This document shows, one piece after another, positions 1-8,870 of a DNA stretch of 60,523 bases. The notes under the pieces were generated by a model. That model was given only the letters and a program-made list of their open reading frames with translations, searched no databases and was not told the DNA's origin. How positions within the stretch are numbered: the stretch's first letter is position 1; each line of letters opens with the position of its first letter. Source of the stretch: Candidatus Puniceispirillum sp. (GTDB lineage Bacteria > Pseudomonadota > Alphaproteobacteria > Puniceispirillales > Puniceispirillaceae); NCBI GenBank assembly GCA_028383305.1, contig JAOEVD010000015.1, forward strand, positions 1 to 60,523. The letters run 5' to 3'. A program made the position numbers and the translations under genes.

Positions 1-159
1 TTGCCGTATATGACGACAATAGGGGCAAAATGGGCCTTTTGTCGCCCTAAAAGTGACCAAAGAGTGACCAAAAGTGTTGCCTGTACTCAAAGGCTGATCT
101 GATTTTTATCTGTGTTGACCATGGTTTCTTTTAAACAAAGATTGGGTCTTAGCGGTCAA

Positions 160-370
160 CACTATTTGCGCATGTGCGCACGTTGCGCATGAGTTTCTAT
201 GGAAGTTTCTGTGATATGCAATATTGCGCATGAGTACAAACACTCTACAATTCATACTAAACAATATATACATTACATATACTTAACTATAAGTCTCAAG
301 ACTCCTAAGAAAACTCATGCGCATCATGCGCAATCTTAATTGTCAGAAGCAATCACGCTCATGCGCATTG
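160..370. other. Candidate replication origin with TGCGCA iterons
   Basis: Seven TGCGCA hexamers lie within about 200 bases. The longer unit TTGCGCATGAG is at 183-193 and 224-234, with a shorter TTGCGCATG at 166-174. Its inverse appears as CTCATGCGCA at 314-323 and 358-367 and CATGCGCAA at 325-333. The two orientations flank an AT-rich stretch at about 240-310. Iterons beside an AT-rich unwinding region and a primase gene are the usual layout of a plasmid or satellite origin; the function is inferred. The last unit overlaps the 3' end of the primase gene. Confidence 0.5.
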
Positions 371-2373
371 TCTCCCTCAAACGCCTCCGCAGCATCCTTA
401 ACAAACCTAGCCTGATTACGCTGGGGACCTGAGTTAAACCTACCGTCTTTCCTCCAGCCCGCCATTTGAAGACAATGTGACATACGGCGGGTCATCATAG
501 TCGTAATGTGCTGATCCTGGAGGTCCTGAAAACACACTTTACAGGCTTCTTTTAGCGATATCTCTTTGCGGGTCCTAAGCATCGTTTGAACCACTTCAAC
601 CCACGGATCTTCTTCAATACGCTCCTTCGTCTGCTCATTGGCATAGACCACAAGATCCTCAGATAACCAGTATTGCTCGCCTTGATTATAGTAGTAGACA
701 GCCTCGGCCCAAAGCATGTCCCGGCGAGCTCTCAGTCCCTCAAAGTCAACTTTAGTCGTCCTAATCGGCAAGAACCGACGGTTACCGGTGTCATCCTTAA
801 TATAATCGGTTCTGTTGGTTGTCCCCCAGAAGACACAGCGTCTTGGATATAAGATTTCTTCACGTCCATAGGCTGGTCTAAAACGCTCTTCTCGCCGCGA
901 GATAAAAGCCTTTTGAACTTCAATCTCAGCCTTCCTTTGAAACGATAACTCAGCAAGTTCAATGCCCCACAGTCCTCTGAGGTAGTCTGAGGCGTCCTTA
1001 GTCCCCATTGGTGGCAAAGCGTCACCAAACCACTCAGCACCATGGAGAACCCTGATTGCTGTTGATTTACCAATGCCCTGGCCGCCCTCTAAGATAGGTA
1101 CACTGTCAGCCTTGCAACCAGGATTTAGTGCCCTTGCGACAGCCTGTATCAAAGACAGCCTCGATACCGCTTCTATATATTGTCTCTCCTCAGACGACCC
1201 TGGTTTTGCGCCAAGATATCTCTCCATCCAATGAGACAATTGAGGCTCATGATGAGCAGGGGCGAACCTAAGCCCCTCAAGATAATGTCTGACTGGGGAG
1301 ATGATATTTTCCTCACATATCTCCTGCACACAGTCGATGATGACATTCTTGTTTACTGTCGGAAGGCCGTTCTGGTTGCACCATTTTGCCAGCCTGGAAT
1401 AATCACTATCCTTTACCTCACGTGGCTTAAAGAAGCTTGGATTACCGCGTTCACCTGGAGGCTTTGCCAGCACCATCTTTGTGCCGGCCAGCTCATTAAA
1501 CGCAAACACTTGTCCCCAGGCACTATCGCGAAGAGTGACATAAACATTGTGGTGGTTATTGATAACATCGCCCCGGCTAGACTTGATAAGCTCTGAAGAG
1601 GGTTCACGAGTTAACTCAGTGCCAAAGCCTTTGGCTCTAGCTCCATCGATCATCCTTTGAACCTCAGCCCTTGTGTCTTCTAAAGTGTAACCCTGGAGCG
1701 TTAGCCCATCAGTAAAATGGTGGATAGCATCATCATCCCCGCCCCTGGCGACCAATGATGCCACTAGTTTGAGCACAGTACCGTGCCAGCCTTCGTTCTC
1801 AATCACATCAATTAACTGCTGATATTCTAGCGACGTTAGCCATGAGGTAGGCATTAGAGGCTCAATGGCCTTTGGCGACTTCTTGGCTAACCAATCTGGG
1901 GCTTTGGTAGGCTCAAGATCATTCTGCCATTCATATGACCTCCCATTGAAACTCGAGGGGGATAATAGAATGTAGCCGTTATACTTGATGTCGACCCCTT
2001 TACATAAAGTGCCAGGGTAGCTGTCCCCCGGGTAAGCTTTGAATATGTAATGGGTCCCCCCTGATGCAGACTTCTGTGTCAGGGTCTGAGGCAGATGTTT
2101 GTCTTTTATGAAATCGTCAAACCCGCAGTCTGGTTTGTAGCTGTCAACATCGATGCAAACTAAGCCAGAGGCTTCTAGGTTAATTCCTATGTTAGCGTTA
2201 GGAGCCTCAGTCCACCATTCAATGATCTGGTCAGCGGATGTCGTTGCGTTGAGATGCCCCCTGGGTGCAAGTGAGCCATATGGGTTCTTTTCATTGGGAA
2301 TAACTGGGAATATGTGCCAGCCCTTAGACGCATAGGCCAGGGCCGCATTAAGAAGTCTTATGTCAGTCATCAT
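343..2373 (-). CDS. Bifunctional primase-polymerase / VirE-like helicase
   Basis: This is a replication protein of an integrated phage satellite or plasmid-like element. The N-terminal part (about residues 1-165) matches the prim-pol fold, with the metal-binding CIDVDSY motif and a GGTHYIF segment. The C-terminal half is a VirE/D5-like helicase with a Walker A GGQGIGKST and the family's DTGNRRFLPI motif. At 676 residues it is full length for this fusion. It starts at one of two adjacent ATG codons (2368-2373). The 3' end runs into the iteron cluster, so protein and origin probably form one replication module. A small unknown gene lies just upstream on the same strand. The domain calls are firm; the replication role is from family knowledge. 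Confidence 0.85.
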   Translation of the reverse strand: MMTDIRLLNAALAYASKGWHIFPVIPNEKNPYGSLAPRGHLNATTSADQIIEWWTEAPNANIGINLEASGLVCIDVDSYKPDCGFDDFIKDKHLPQTLTQKSASGGTHYIFKAYPGDSYPGTLCKGVDIKYNGYILLSPSSFNGRSYEWQNDLEPTKAPDWLAKKSPKAIEPLMPTSWLTSLEYQQLIDVIENEGWHGTVLKLVASLVARGGDDDAIHHFTDGLTLQGYTLEDTRAEVQRMIDGARAKGFGTELTREPSSELIKSSRGDVINNHHNVYVTLRDSAWGQVFAFNELAGTKMVLAKPPGERGNPSFFKPREVKDSDYSRLAKWCNQNGLPTVNKNVIIDCVQEICEENIISPVRHYLEGLRFAPAHHEPQLSHWMERYLGAKPGSSEERQYIEAVSRLSLIQAVARALNPGCKADSVPILEGGQGIGKSTAIRVLHGAEWFGDALPPMGTKDASDYLRGLWGIELAELSFQRKAEIEVQKAFISRREERFRPAYGREEILYPRRCVFWGTTNRTDYIKDDTGNRRFLPIRTTKVDFEGLRARRDMLWAEAVYYYNQGEQYWLSEDLVVYANEQTKERIEEDPWVEVVQTMLRTRKEISLKEACKVCFQDLQDQHITTMMTRRMSHCLQMAGWRKDGRFNSGPQRNQARFVKDAAEAFEGDNAHERDCF

Positions 2374-2473
2374 TGTTAACTCTTTTTATAGTTATCGATG
2401 ACTATCTATTTAGGGTAGCTACCTCGGCCTCACTTAATACAAACTGGTACGTATTTTTATTCCGCTATTTGTA

Positions 2474-3064
2474 TTAACGCTTACGCTTCTTCGCAGCCTT
2501 ATGCGCAGGTTGTCTCCAGTTAGTGATATAGGTCTTTGTGCTATAGTGCTTGTCTGTCATCTCTGTCACTTCCAGCCGCTTATTATCGCAGATATCAAGG
2601 ACTTCTCTAACCTTTCTCCCGAAGTCTGTTGTCGGCTCACCTTCGAAATGCCCAAAGGTTACCGATCTGCCAGTCTCCTCAAAGATAACAGCAACAAACT
2701 CTGCTAGCCTATCTGCTCTTGCGTCTTGGCCGCCAAAGGATGGATTACGGTCTATCACTGATTGACGGTGTTCCAGAAGCTCGTGAAGTTCTGATCGCAA
2801 ATCCTTTATCTTTTGGATCAGCTGGCCGCCCTCAATATGAAGCCGATCCTTTTCGTTGTCAGGCAGGCCATCCACTTTTGCGCTTATGCGGTCTGTGGAC
2901 TGCACCAAGGATCGGCATTGTTTTACAATAGCCTTCAGCTCAATCAGCTCATTAGGGTCTTCATTTATATCTATATGGAGCCGTTGCCAAACTTGTTGAA
3001 CAAGCGATGGAGAGCAGCCCAAAGTAGTCGTCAATCGTTTTGCTCTGATACTACTATATGTCAT
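2474..3064 (-). CDS. Hypothetical protein upstream of the element primase
   Basis: I do not recognise this 196-residue protein. The N-terminus (about residues 1-35, IRAKRLTTTLGCSPSLVQQVW) could form a helix-turn-helix, as in small phage terminase subunits or replication regulators. The middle is charged and helical and looks coiled-coil-like (about residues 45-105). The C-terminal tail is strongly basic (AHKAAKKRKR). It is transcribed with the primase, about 100 bases upstream, which points to an accessory replication or DNA-binding role in the element. That is inference from position and composition. ATG start at 3062-3064. Confidence 0.6.
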   Translation of the reverse strand: MTYSSIRAKRLTTTLGCSPSLVQQVWQRLHIDINEDPNELIELKAIVKQCRSLVQSTDRISAKVDGLPDNEKDRLHIEGGQLIQKIKDLRSELHELLEHRQSVIDRNPSFGGQDARADRLAEFVAVIFEETGRSVTFGHFEGEPTTDFGRKVREVLDICDNKRLEVTEMTDKHYSTKTYITNWRQPAHKAAKKRKR

Positions 3065-3153
3065 GTCTTAAGCCTTCGCGCTTTATGCTTTTGGCTAAAA
3101 TAAGGTTACCTATTTAAAGTCTAAAAGAAAGCTAAAATAAGTGGAAACAGAGG

Positions 3154-5310
3154 TTAACCCATTTTACGCCAAACACTCATTTCTGCGACGCTATGTTGAA
3201 ATTTACGAGCCGTCTCTCGGATCACAAAGGGAATGTCCTGCGGCTGGCCAACCAGATCAAACTCTGGTGACAGATTGTCCATCAAGCCTTCAAGCGTTGT
3301 ATAGCTCTCACCGGTTTGTGCTTTGAATCCGCCCAACCAATTTTCCTTGGGTGTGAAGTCTTCCAGCCACGTGTAGGGAGACGTGATGACCAGCAAGCCA
3401 CCCCTACGAATGCGACCCTTGATAGAGGTCAAAAAGTCGGTTGGTTTATAAAGCCGGTCGATCAGGTTTCCCGCAAACACGAGATCATAATCAGTGTATT
3501 TGTCAGTCAGGTTACATGCATCGCCTTGCATGAATGAGATTTTGTTTTTGATCTCCTCATAAGCTTCAAAGTCGGCCAGCTTCACCTCTTTAAAATCAAC
3601 AAGATCACCTTGGGTCTTGATGACGTACCGCTGTGAACCCGTCTTCTGAAGATTGGATGGCGCTTCGACAAAACGGGCGGAGAAGTCCAATGCATCGACG
3701 TGGTCAAAAGCTTTTGCCAGCTCGAATGACGAGCGGCCCGTAGCGCAGCCCAAATCCAACGCCCGCTCAGTCGTCATGTCCTTTGTGTGCGGCAGCAGGG
3801 CCTCAATACAGGCCACAGGGAAGTTTTTCACACCATAGTGTTCTTCGCCGTAATGAAATTCGATGTACTGCGAAATCTGTTCGTCGGTTTCATAGATGTT
3901 CATAATTGGGTTCTCGATCTCTTTGGCTTCGATATATCGCAGGCCTGAGTATTGGAAAAAGTGACGACGGAATGCGTAGCGGGAATCTTTGATTGAGTAG
4001 TTACCCGTTGAGATCCAGCACCCACCCTTAAAGACATTGTGTTTACCATCGAATGTTGGTGATGAGAAATCATCGTAGATCGGGTGGACGTTGTAGCCCT
4101 CAAGGCCATCAATGGGCGTCTCCGTCCACTGCCACACGTTCCCGATAATATCAAAGAACCCGCCCTTAAATTCATGGCGGTCCACTGGGCACGGGGACAT
4201 CTCGTATTCGAGATTGATGTTGCCTGGCGCTTTCGCCCAATAGGGTTGATCTGTGTCGGTGGTCTGGCCACGCAAATGGTACCATTCGGCTTCTGTTGGC
4301 ATACGAATACTCTTGCCAGTCTTCGCAGACTTCCAATTACAAAACGCTTTAGCCTCCAGATAGTTCAAGTCGGCTGGCCAATTCCATGGCATGTCGATTT
4401 CTTCAAGCATTGAGCGGTATTTGTAACCGTTGCCGTCCTTCATCCAATAGACTGGATGTTCTGCTTTCGCATATTGAACCCAATGCCAACCTTCATCGTC
4501 CCAGTTACTGCGGGTTTGATAGCCATCGTCCTCAACAAATTCTAGGAATTCCGTGTTCGAGACAAGATATTTTGACGCTTTGAACGTTTTGATCACGGCT
4601 TCAGCACGACCAAACTCGTTATCCCAACCATACAGTGGATTTGACTTGTCTTTGCCATAGGCGACCGCACCGCCGCGTACTTCAATTAGCTCATTCAGGG
4701 GGGCGGCACCTGTTTCTGTGCAAATGTTACTCCAGATTTTGTGGGGTTTCACTTTGTCCAAAGGCAGTTCACGAACTAACACAGCGGAGGTCTCAAGATG
4801 AATTCGCTCATGCTCGATCCCCATAATGATGATCCACATCGGATCATCAAATGTGATGGGCAATTTAAAATCGTAGGTTCTGATAAAGGTGTCGACGATA
4901 TCGCGAGTTTTGTCGCGATAGGCTTTCACAATGGCGGGCGTCGGCCAATCATAATGCGCCTCGTTCAGGTCATCCCAAGACATTTCGTCGACACCAATGG
5001 CCAATGTCGACTCGAGATGTGGGTCAATCCGCTCGTTGATCAGCTTGGCCACGTTTAACTTGTTGATAAAGAAAACTGCTGTGTGGCCATAATAAAATAT
5101 CAGCGGGTGGCGCAGCATGTTGGCGCGAGCGTAGTAAGCGTCATCGTCTACCAAACAATCAAAGATACTCTCGTACAAAGAAAATGTTTTATGGAAATAC
5201 TCTAAAATCTCATCCCGCTTTGACTCCACCGTACCCTCGTTTAATAGTGGCGTCTTCGTCACAACAGGCGTCGAATTGGACAGTTCAAAACCGATTGGAA
5301 TCACGTTCAT
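3154..5310 (-). CDS. ovoA: 5-histidylcysteine sulfoxide synthase / mercaptohistidine methyltransferase
   Basis: OvoA catalyses the first step of ovothiol synthesis. A non-haem iron sulfoxide synthase joins cysteine to C5 of histidine, and a C-terminal SAM-dependent domain N-methylates the imidazole later. The N-terminal DinB-like region carries the iron motif HxxxHxE (HERIHLE, about residues 167-173). A formylglycine-synthase-like fold follows (GNVWQWTETP, FKGGCWIS, YAFRRHFF), then a class I methyltransferase with ALDLGCATGRS near residue 510. The length, 718 residues, is normal for the two-domain enzyme. I chose the ATG at 5308-5310; an in-frame TTG at 5370 would add 20 residues unlike the family. 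No PLP lyase (OvoB) is encoded nearby. It sits inside the mobile element as cargo. Confidence 0.92.
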   Translation of the reverse strand: MNVIPIGFELSNSTPVVTKTPLLNEGTVESKRDEILEYFHKTFSLYESIFDCLVDDDAYYARANMLRHPLIFYYGHTAVFFINKLNVAKLINERIDPHLESTLAIGVDEMSWDDLNEAHYDWPTPAIVKAYRDKTRDIVDTFIRTYDFKLPITFDDPMWIIIMGIEHERIHLETSAVLVRELPLDKVKPHKIWSNICTETGAAPLNELIEVRGGAVAYGKDKSNPLYGWDNEFGRAEAVIKTFKASKYLVSNTEFLEFVEDDGYQTRSNWDDEGWHWVQYAKAEHPVYWMKDGNGYKYRSMLEEIDMPWNWPADLNYLEAKAFCNWKSAKTGKSIRMPTEAEWYHLRGQTTDTDQPYWAKAPGNINLEYEMSPCPVDRHEFKGGFFDIIGNVWQWTETPIDGLEGYNVHPIYDDFSSPTFDGKHNVFKGGCWISTGNYSIKDSRYAFRRHFFQYSGLRYIEAKEIENPIMNIYETDEQISQYIEFHYGEEHYGVKNFPVACIEALLPHTKDMTTERALDLGCATGRSSFELAKAFDHVDALDFSARFVEAPSNLQKTGSQRYVIKTQGDLVDFKEVKLADFEAYEEIKNKISFMQGDACNLTDKYTDYDLVFAGNLIDRLYKPTDFLTSIKGRIRRGGLLVITSPYTWLEDFTPKENWLGGFKAQTGESYTTLEGLMDNLSPEFDLVGQPQDIPFVIRETARKFQHSVAEMSVWRKMG

Positions 5311-5685
5311 GGGTCTGCTTTCTGATTGGGGCGTGGATAAAAAACTTAGAGCTACATCTAGCGTTATCAAGACTGGGCGGATGTGGTTTCAGGTTGTTCG
5401 ATGCTAAGGCATGACGCGGGTTGTTATTTTAATATTAGACCTCAATACTTATTTCGATAATATTTGACTTATTGACGCAGGCACGTTGAACAACTGACAA
5501 TAAAAGAGTTTTAATTTGGATAAAGAAGCAGAGAAATTGGTGTGCGAGGCACGTTCTGAAGAAGCTCAAAAAGCTGATGAAAAACAAATCACAGCAACAA
5601 ACAACAGCCGGCCTTTTAGCCACTCTTTTGAAAACGGCTATTTACCAAAAACACTGGCGACTGGTAGGGTCCCATTTCAACTGAT
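5311..5685. other. Intergenic region upstream of ovoA
   Basis: This stretch separates ovoA (leftward) from a transposase remnant and the trypsin-like protease (rightward). The part at 5311-5590 is AT-rich and should contain the ovoA promoter on the minus strand, but I see no convincing -35/-10 pair. The right part, 5592-5678, is a copy of repeat A. Confidence 0.5.
5592..5678 (+). repeat. Repeat A, copy 1
   Basis: This is one of four related non-coding copies in the element. It begins with a CAACAAACAAC-type run, continues through TTTAGCCACTCTTTTGAAAA and CGGCTATTTA, and ends at GGTCCCATTT. The other copies are at about 8762-8870, 13071-13170 and 14922-15020, all in the same orientation. This copy lies upstream of ovoA. 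Confidence 0.7.
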
Positions 5686-5802
5686 GTGGCAGTGAAATAT
5701 TCAGGCGAACAGATTGCTCTTGCCTTAGCACACCGCGCCGCTGGAGAGAGTACTGCTAACATTTATAAGATGTTAAGCTTGGCCCTGTCAGTGCTTAGGT
5801 AA
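5686..5802 (+). pseudogene. Remnant of IS3-family transposase OrfA N-terminus
   Basis: A 38-codon frame opening with GTG reads MAVKYSGEQIALALAHRAAG and ends at TAA after a further short stretch. It resembles the start of IS3-family OrfA proteins (a K/R-Y/F-S/T-x-E-Q-I motif followed by an alanine-rich helix ending AG), but it stops before the full helix-turn-helix. No OrfB or terminal inverted repeats are visible, so it looks like a decayed insertion sequence fragment abutting repeat A. The match is by eye over about 30 residues, so confidence is moderate to low. Confidence 0.4.
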
Positions 5803-5840
5803 TAGAATTTTATGGGTGATGTGATGAGGAGTGAATTGAT

Positions 5841-7007
5841 ATGAGCCCAACCGCGCCAGCAAAACTAGTCTTCATTATGCTCGGAGTGTTTCTGGCAATC
5901 ACTATATTTGCAAAACCTCTAACGGCAAAAAACGTTTTAAGCAATTGTGACGCACCAGCGCCAGTTTGCGCATGGATACAAAACACGGTGGGCATAAAAA
6001 CGCCGAGCATGGTTGCGTCCGGCACAATGATCGCGCCACATTTAATTCTGACCAATCGCCATGTTGTTGAAGATCACGACCTAATCATTGTGCGCACGAC
6101 ATCTGGCGACATCATGCGCGCCAGACCGGTTCCACATGATGTGCCGGTTGATTTGGTTATCCTCCAGCTGGAAGATGCCGAAGAAACAAATGTAATTCCT
6201 GAAGCATTAACGCTGGATATGGCAACTGGCACCAAACAAAATCTTCACGTTGTTGCCTTTGATCAGGGTCGAAACCAAACGCGGGCCTATGCTCCCAGCA
6301 GCTATGCCGTTTTTCCCAATCTCGGGGTCAATCCCAGGGCGCGGATACATTCGGATGCGAAGGCATTGCCCGGCAATAGTGGTGGTGCGGTTGTAGATAA
6401 GGCGGGCAAGCTAGTTGGTATTCTGGCGGCGGGTGATGGCAATATCAGCGAGATCATTCCAATTTCCCATCTCCCGGCGTTATTGAAAAGCAGCAGCAAT
6501 GAAGCGGGTACGAATCACGCTGAAGCTTTCTTTGCACAGGGCAAAGCGATAAGGGATTGCGCTGATTTGCTATATGATGCGAGGCTGATAGTGCGCGAAC
6601 CATCGGCTGATCTGCTGCAGACCTTAGAGGTGGCGTGCCTTACTGCTAAAAATAAGATGCTGTTTGATCAGGCTGGACAAAAATATGGTCAATGGTGGAT
6701 GTTTGCAAAATCTGAGATGTTTCTGCTTAAAAGTCTGAACCTCGACCCCAACAGCCCAAACACCCTTATGTCCTTGGCAGTGACCTATCATCTGAACCGC
6801 GAGATGGAAAAGGAAAAACCGATTCTAGCGCGATATCTGGATATTAATCCGCAAGATTCACAGGCGTTGCGTCTTGCTGTGCAGGTGGCTGGCTTTTTAA
6901 AAGACAAGGCTTTTGCTGAGCGTGCACTGGGGTTGATGGCGATTCATAATCCGGCCGCTGTGCCAATGGCGAAAAGCTACATCGATAGCGCGTTTGCTGC
7001 AGAATAG
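5841..7007 (+). CDS. Secreted trypsin-like serine protease with TPR-like C-terminus
   Basis: This is a predicted exported S1-type protease of 388 residues. An N-terminal hydrophobic segment (about residues 9-28) looks like a signal peptide. The catalytic triad is visible: His in LTNRHVV, Asp in VDLVILQL and Ser in LPGNSGGAVV. A helical C-terminal half (about residues 225-388) has TPR-like repeats (LNLDPNSPNTLMSLAVTYHL, LDINPQDSQALRLAV), which could bind a partner or substrate. It converges with a subtilisin-like protease gene whose stop codon is 10 bases away. The substrate and role are unknown; a two-protease module is an inference from arrangement. Confidence 0.8.
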   Translation: MSPTAPAKLVFIMLGVFLAITIFAKPLTAKNVLSNCDAPAPVCAWIQNTVGIKTPSMVASGTMIAPHLILTNRHVVEDHDLIIVRTTSGDIMRARPVPHDVPVDLVILQLEDAEETNVIPEALTLDMATGTKQNLHVVAFDQGRNQTRAYAPSSYAVFPNLGVNPRARIHSDAKALPGNSGGAVVDKAGKLVGILAAGDGNISEIIPISHLPALLKSSSNEAGTNHAEAFFAQGKAIRDCADLLYDARLIVREPSADLLQTLEVACLTAKNKMLFDQAGQKYGQWWMFAKSEMFLLKSLNLDPNSPNTLMSLAVTYHLNREMEKEKPILARYLDINPQDSQALRLAVQVAGFLKDKAFAERALGLMAIHNPAAVPMAKSYIDSAFAAE

Positions 7008-7017
7008 AAATCAATAG

Positions 7018-8229
7018 CTAAAACCCAAAATCATCGCTTGGATCAGGTATCCAACCAAATCTCGACAGCGGCTCAGAGGTCGCAATTGCGCGCTTGCGCA
7101 AGAGGTCAATCATTTGAATAGGCGTTGCGTCAGGCTTTTTTGCCAGATATCGAGCTAAGAGCGCGGTAACGCGCGGTGCGGCATAGCTCGTACCGCCAGT
7201 TTTGGCCCTGGCTCCTCGATGATCGAGGATACTCACCTGCTCCGCTGGCACAAGAATATCCACAGTTTGCGGGCCATAGTTTGATCCCGCACCGAGTATT
7301 CCAAAATTGTCACTCGAGGAAACAACAACCATGTTTTCTAACGCCATTGAAGCTGGATAAACTGGTTGCTCGTCAATGTTGCGCCCATTATTTCCGGCTG
7401 ACGCAACGAACAGTACATGTGGCATGGCCTTAGCAGCAACAGCAAAACAATGCCAATCATTAGGGTCATTCGATCCCATTGACAGATTAACCAGCCGCAC
7501 ATCTGTTTTTGCAATATGTGCCAAAAGCTCTTTGAAACGGCACATTTCCAGCGCAGGAAATCGGTAAAGCGAGATTGTAGACTCCGGCGCCTCATCCACC
7601 AAAACACTGAACACCGTGGAGCCGTGATGCGTCGGATAGAAAGCAGTGCGCCGTGGGTCAGAATCGAAGGGCCACGGATCATCATCCCAGAAATCATAGC
7701 CAACAAGTCTTCCCGATTTATCCACCGCAACATTTGGCCAAAAGGCGGGCAGAGTATAGTTCACACCAGTATCAACCAGCGCAATCCGAGGATTGCCGGG
7801 CATGGCGTCATTTGGTTTTAAAGTGAATTTCTGTTCTGGATTTATAATGGTCTCTTGGATGATAGTCTCAAGGTCAGGCCCCAGATCATGAATGGCAGTT
7901 TTGTTGCCATCTTCATCCCAGATGAGTTGGCGGCTTTGCATAACCATGCACCTCTTGTTGAGCCGTATTTCAGCGTGTGGGCGGGCTTGTGCATCGTTGA
8001 TCGTCACCACAGCAATGCGCCAATCATGGTTGGCCGGGCGGAGGGCAATGGTTGCCGTCATCCCGCGTTCATCTACTATTGGCGCGTTGATGATCTGGGA
8101 AATATCCGAATTGATTTTCAGATTGGCGCAGACATTGTTTACGATACCAGCAAGAGAGGCGTTGGCAGCATTGGCAAAATTAAAGCTGACAATCATTGAC
8201 AACAAAATAGTCACTGGGAAATGAAACAT
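7018..8229 (-). CDS. Secreted subtilisin-like (S8) serine protease
   Basis: This is a subtilase with the triad in order: Asp in RIALVDTGV, His in PTHHGSTV and Ser in GGTSYAAPR, plus the oxyanion Asn in ASAGNNGR. I prefer the ATG at 8227-8229, because it follows an AGGA ribosome site and begins directly with a signal peptide (MFHFPVTILLSMIVSFNFAN). An upstream ATG at 8268 would overlap the glutaredoxin stop by 11 bases. About 115 residues between the signal and the catalytic domain may be a propeptide. It is co-directional with glutaredoxin copy 1 and convergent with the trypsin-like gene. Its substrate is unknown. Confidence 0.85.
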   Translation of the reverse strand: MFHFPVTILLSMIVSFNFANAANASLAGIVNNVCANLKINSDISQIINAPIVDERGMTATIALRPANHDWRIAVVTINDAQARPHAEIRLNKRCMVMQSRQLIWDEDGNKTAIHDLGPDLETIIQETIINPEQKFTLKPNDAMPGNPRIALVDTGVNYTLPAFWPNVAVDKSGRLVGYDFWDDDPWPFDSDPRRTAFYPTHHGSTVFSVLVDEAPESTISLYRFPALEMCRFKELLAHIAKTDVRLVNLSMGSNDPNDWHCFAVAAKAMPHVLFVASAGNNGRNIDEQPVYPASMALENMVVVSSSDNFGILGAGSNYGPQTVDILVPAEQVSILDHRGARAKTGGTSYAAPRVTALLARYLAKKPDATPIQMIDLLRKRAIATSEPLSRFGWIPDPSDDFGF

Positions 8230-8257
8230 TTGTCCAATCCTGTTAAATATCGTGGTG

Positions 8258-8635
8258 CTAAACGACATTTAGTTGATCAAGTTTAGCATCTAAGAATCTG
8301 CAGATTTCATCAGATGAATACAGCCACCTGACGTCCTTGTTATTTTCTTCAATACGTAGGCAAGGCACTTTGTGCTTTCCGCCTTCCCTGACTAATTCCT
8401 CTTTAATTGCCAAATCTGATTTGGCATCCTTCAACTCTATTTTGATCGATCTTCGCCTCATGTGCCTTCGAACCTTTACGCAGAAAGGGCAGGCTTTGAA
8501 TTGATAGAGGGAAAGCCCGGATACAGCTGCATCAACACTATCCTGATCTTCGCGACTTCTGACAACCGGACTTGGCCTTGTGAGAAAATCCAACAAGAGT
8601 ATTATTCGGCCAACTATAAATCTTATTAACTTCAT
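8258..8635 (-). CDS. Membrane-anchored glutaredoxin-like protein, copy 1
   Basis: This is a 125-residue protein with an N-terminal hydrophobic anchor (FIVGRIILLLDFL, about residues 5-18) and a glutaredoxin fold with the redox motif CPFC (YQFKACPFCVKVRRHM) and the cis-proline segment HKVPCLRI. It probably acts as a membrane-tethered thiol-disulfide oxidoreductase. A near-identical gene lies at 12580-12957, and a decayed 3' end is at about 10272-10318. About 230 bases upstream are also shared with copy 2, so the duplicated unit exceeds the gene. The subtilase gene follows on the same strand. The fold is confident; the partner protein is unknown. Confidence 0.8.
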   Translation of the reverse strand: MKLIRFIVGRIILLLDFLTRPSPVVRSREDQDSVDAAVSGLSLYQFKACPFCVKVRRHMRRRSIKIELKDAKSDLAIKEELVREGGKHKVPCLRIEENNKDVRWLYSSDEICRFLDAKLDQLNVV

Positions 8636-8761
8636 TCTTCATCCCGTTTGATCATTTAAATAACTTTGTAACTCATAATTGCGAGGGCATGCTCCAAGAC
8701 GCGCTCCAAGGCCATGGCGGCTGACATTGATCAATAGCGCAAATAAACTGTTACAAAAGCA

Positions 8762-8870
8762 ATAACAACAACAAACAACAATCAGCCCTTTAGCCACTCT
8801 TTTGAAAGCCGCTATTTATCACAGGCACCGGGGTTCAGTTTGTTGGCTTATGGGACCCTTTTTACGCCAA
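8762..8870 (+). repeat. Repeat A, copy 2
   Basis: This copy starts with ACAACAACAAACAACA, passes through the conserved TAGCCACTCTTTTGAAAGCC, and ends with GTTTGTTGGC and TATGGGACCCTTTTTA. It lies upstream of glutaredoxin copy 1 and is immediately followed by repeat B. Confidence 0.8.

Noticed and set aside
160..370. A CRISPR-like array.
   Set aside because: The repeats are short palindromic hexamers at irregular spacing and in both orientations, with no uniform spacers or cas genes.
5435..5623. A 62-codon minus-strand frame in the ovoA upstream region.
   Set aside because: Cysteine/phenylalanine-rich composition with no domain; it overlaps repeat A and is likely a chance frame.
5517..5696. 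A plus-strand frame through repeat A starting at TTG.
   Set aside because: It contains the conserved A core but is disrupted in other copies; I treat it as part of the repeat rather than as a gene.
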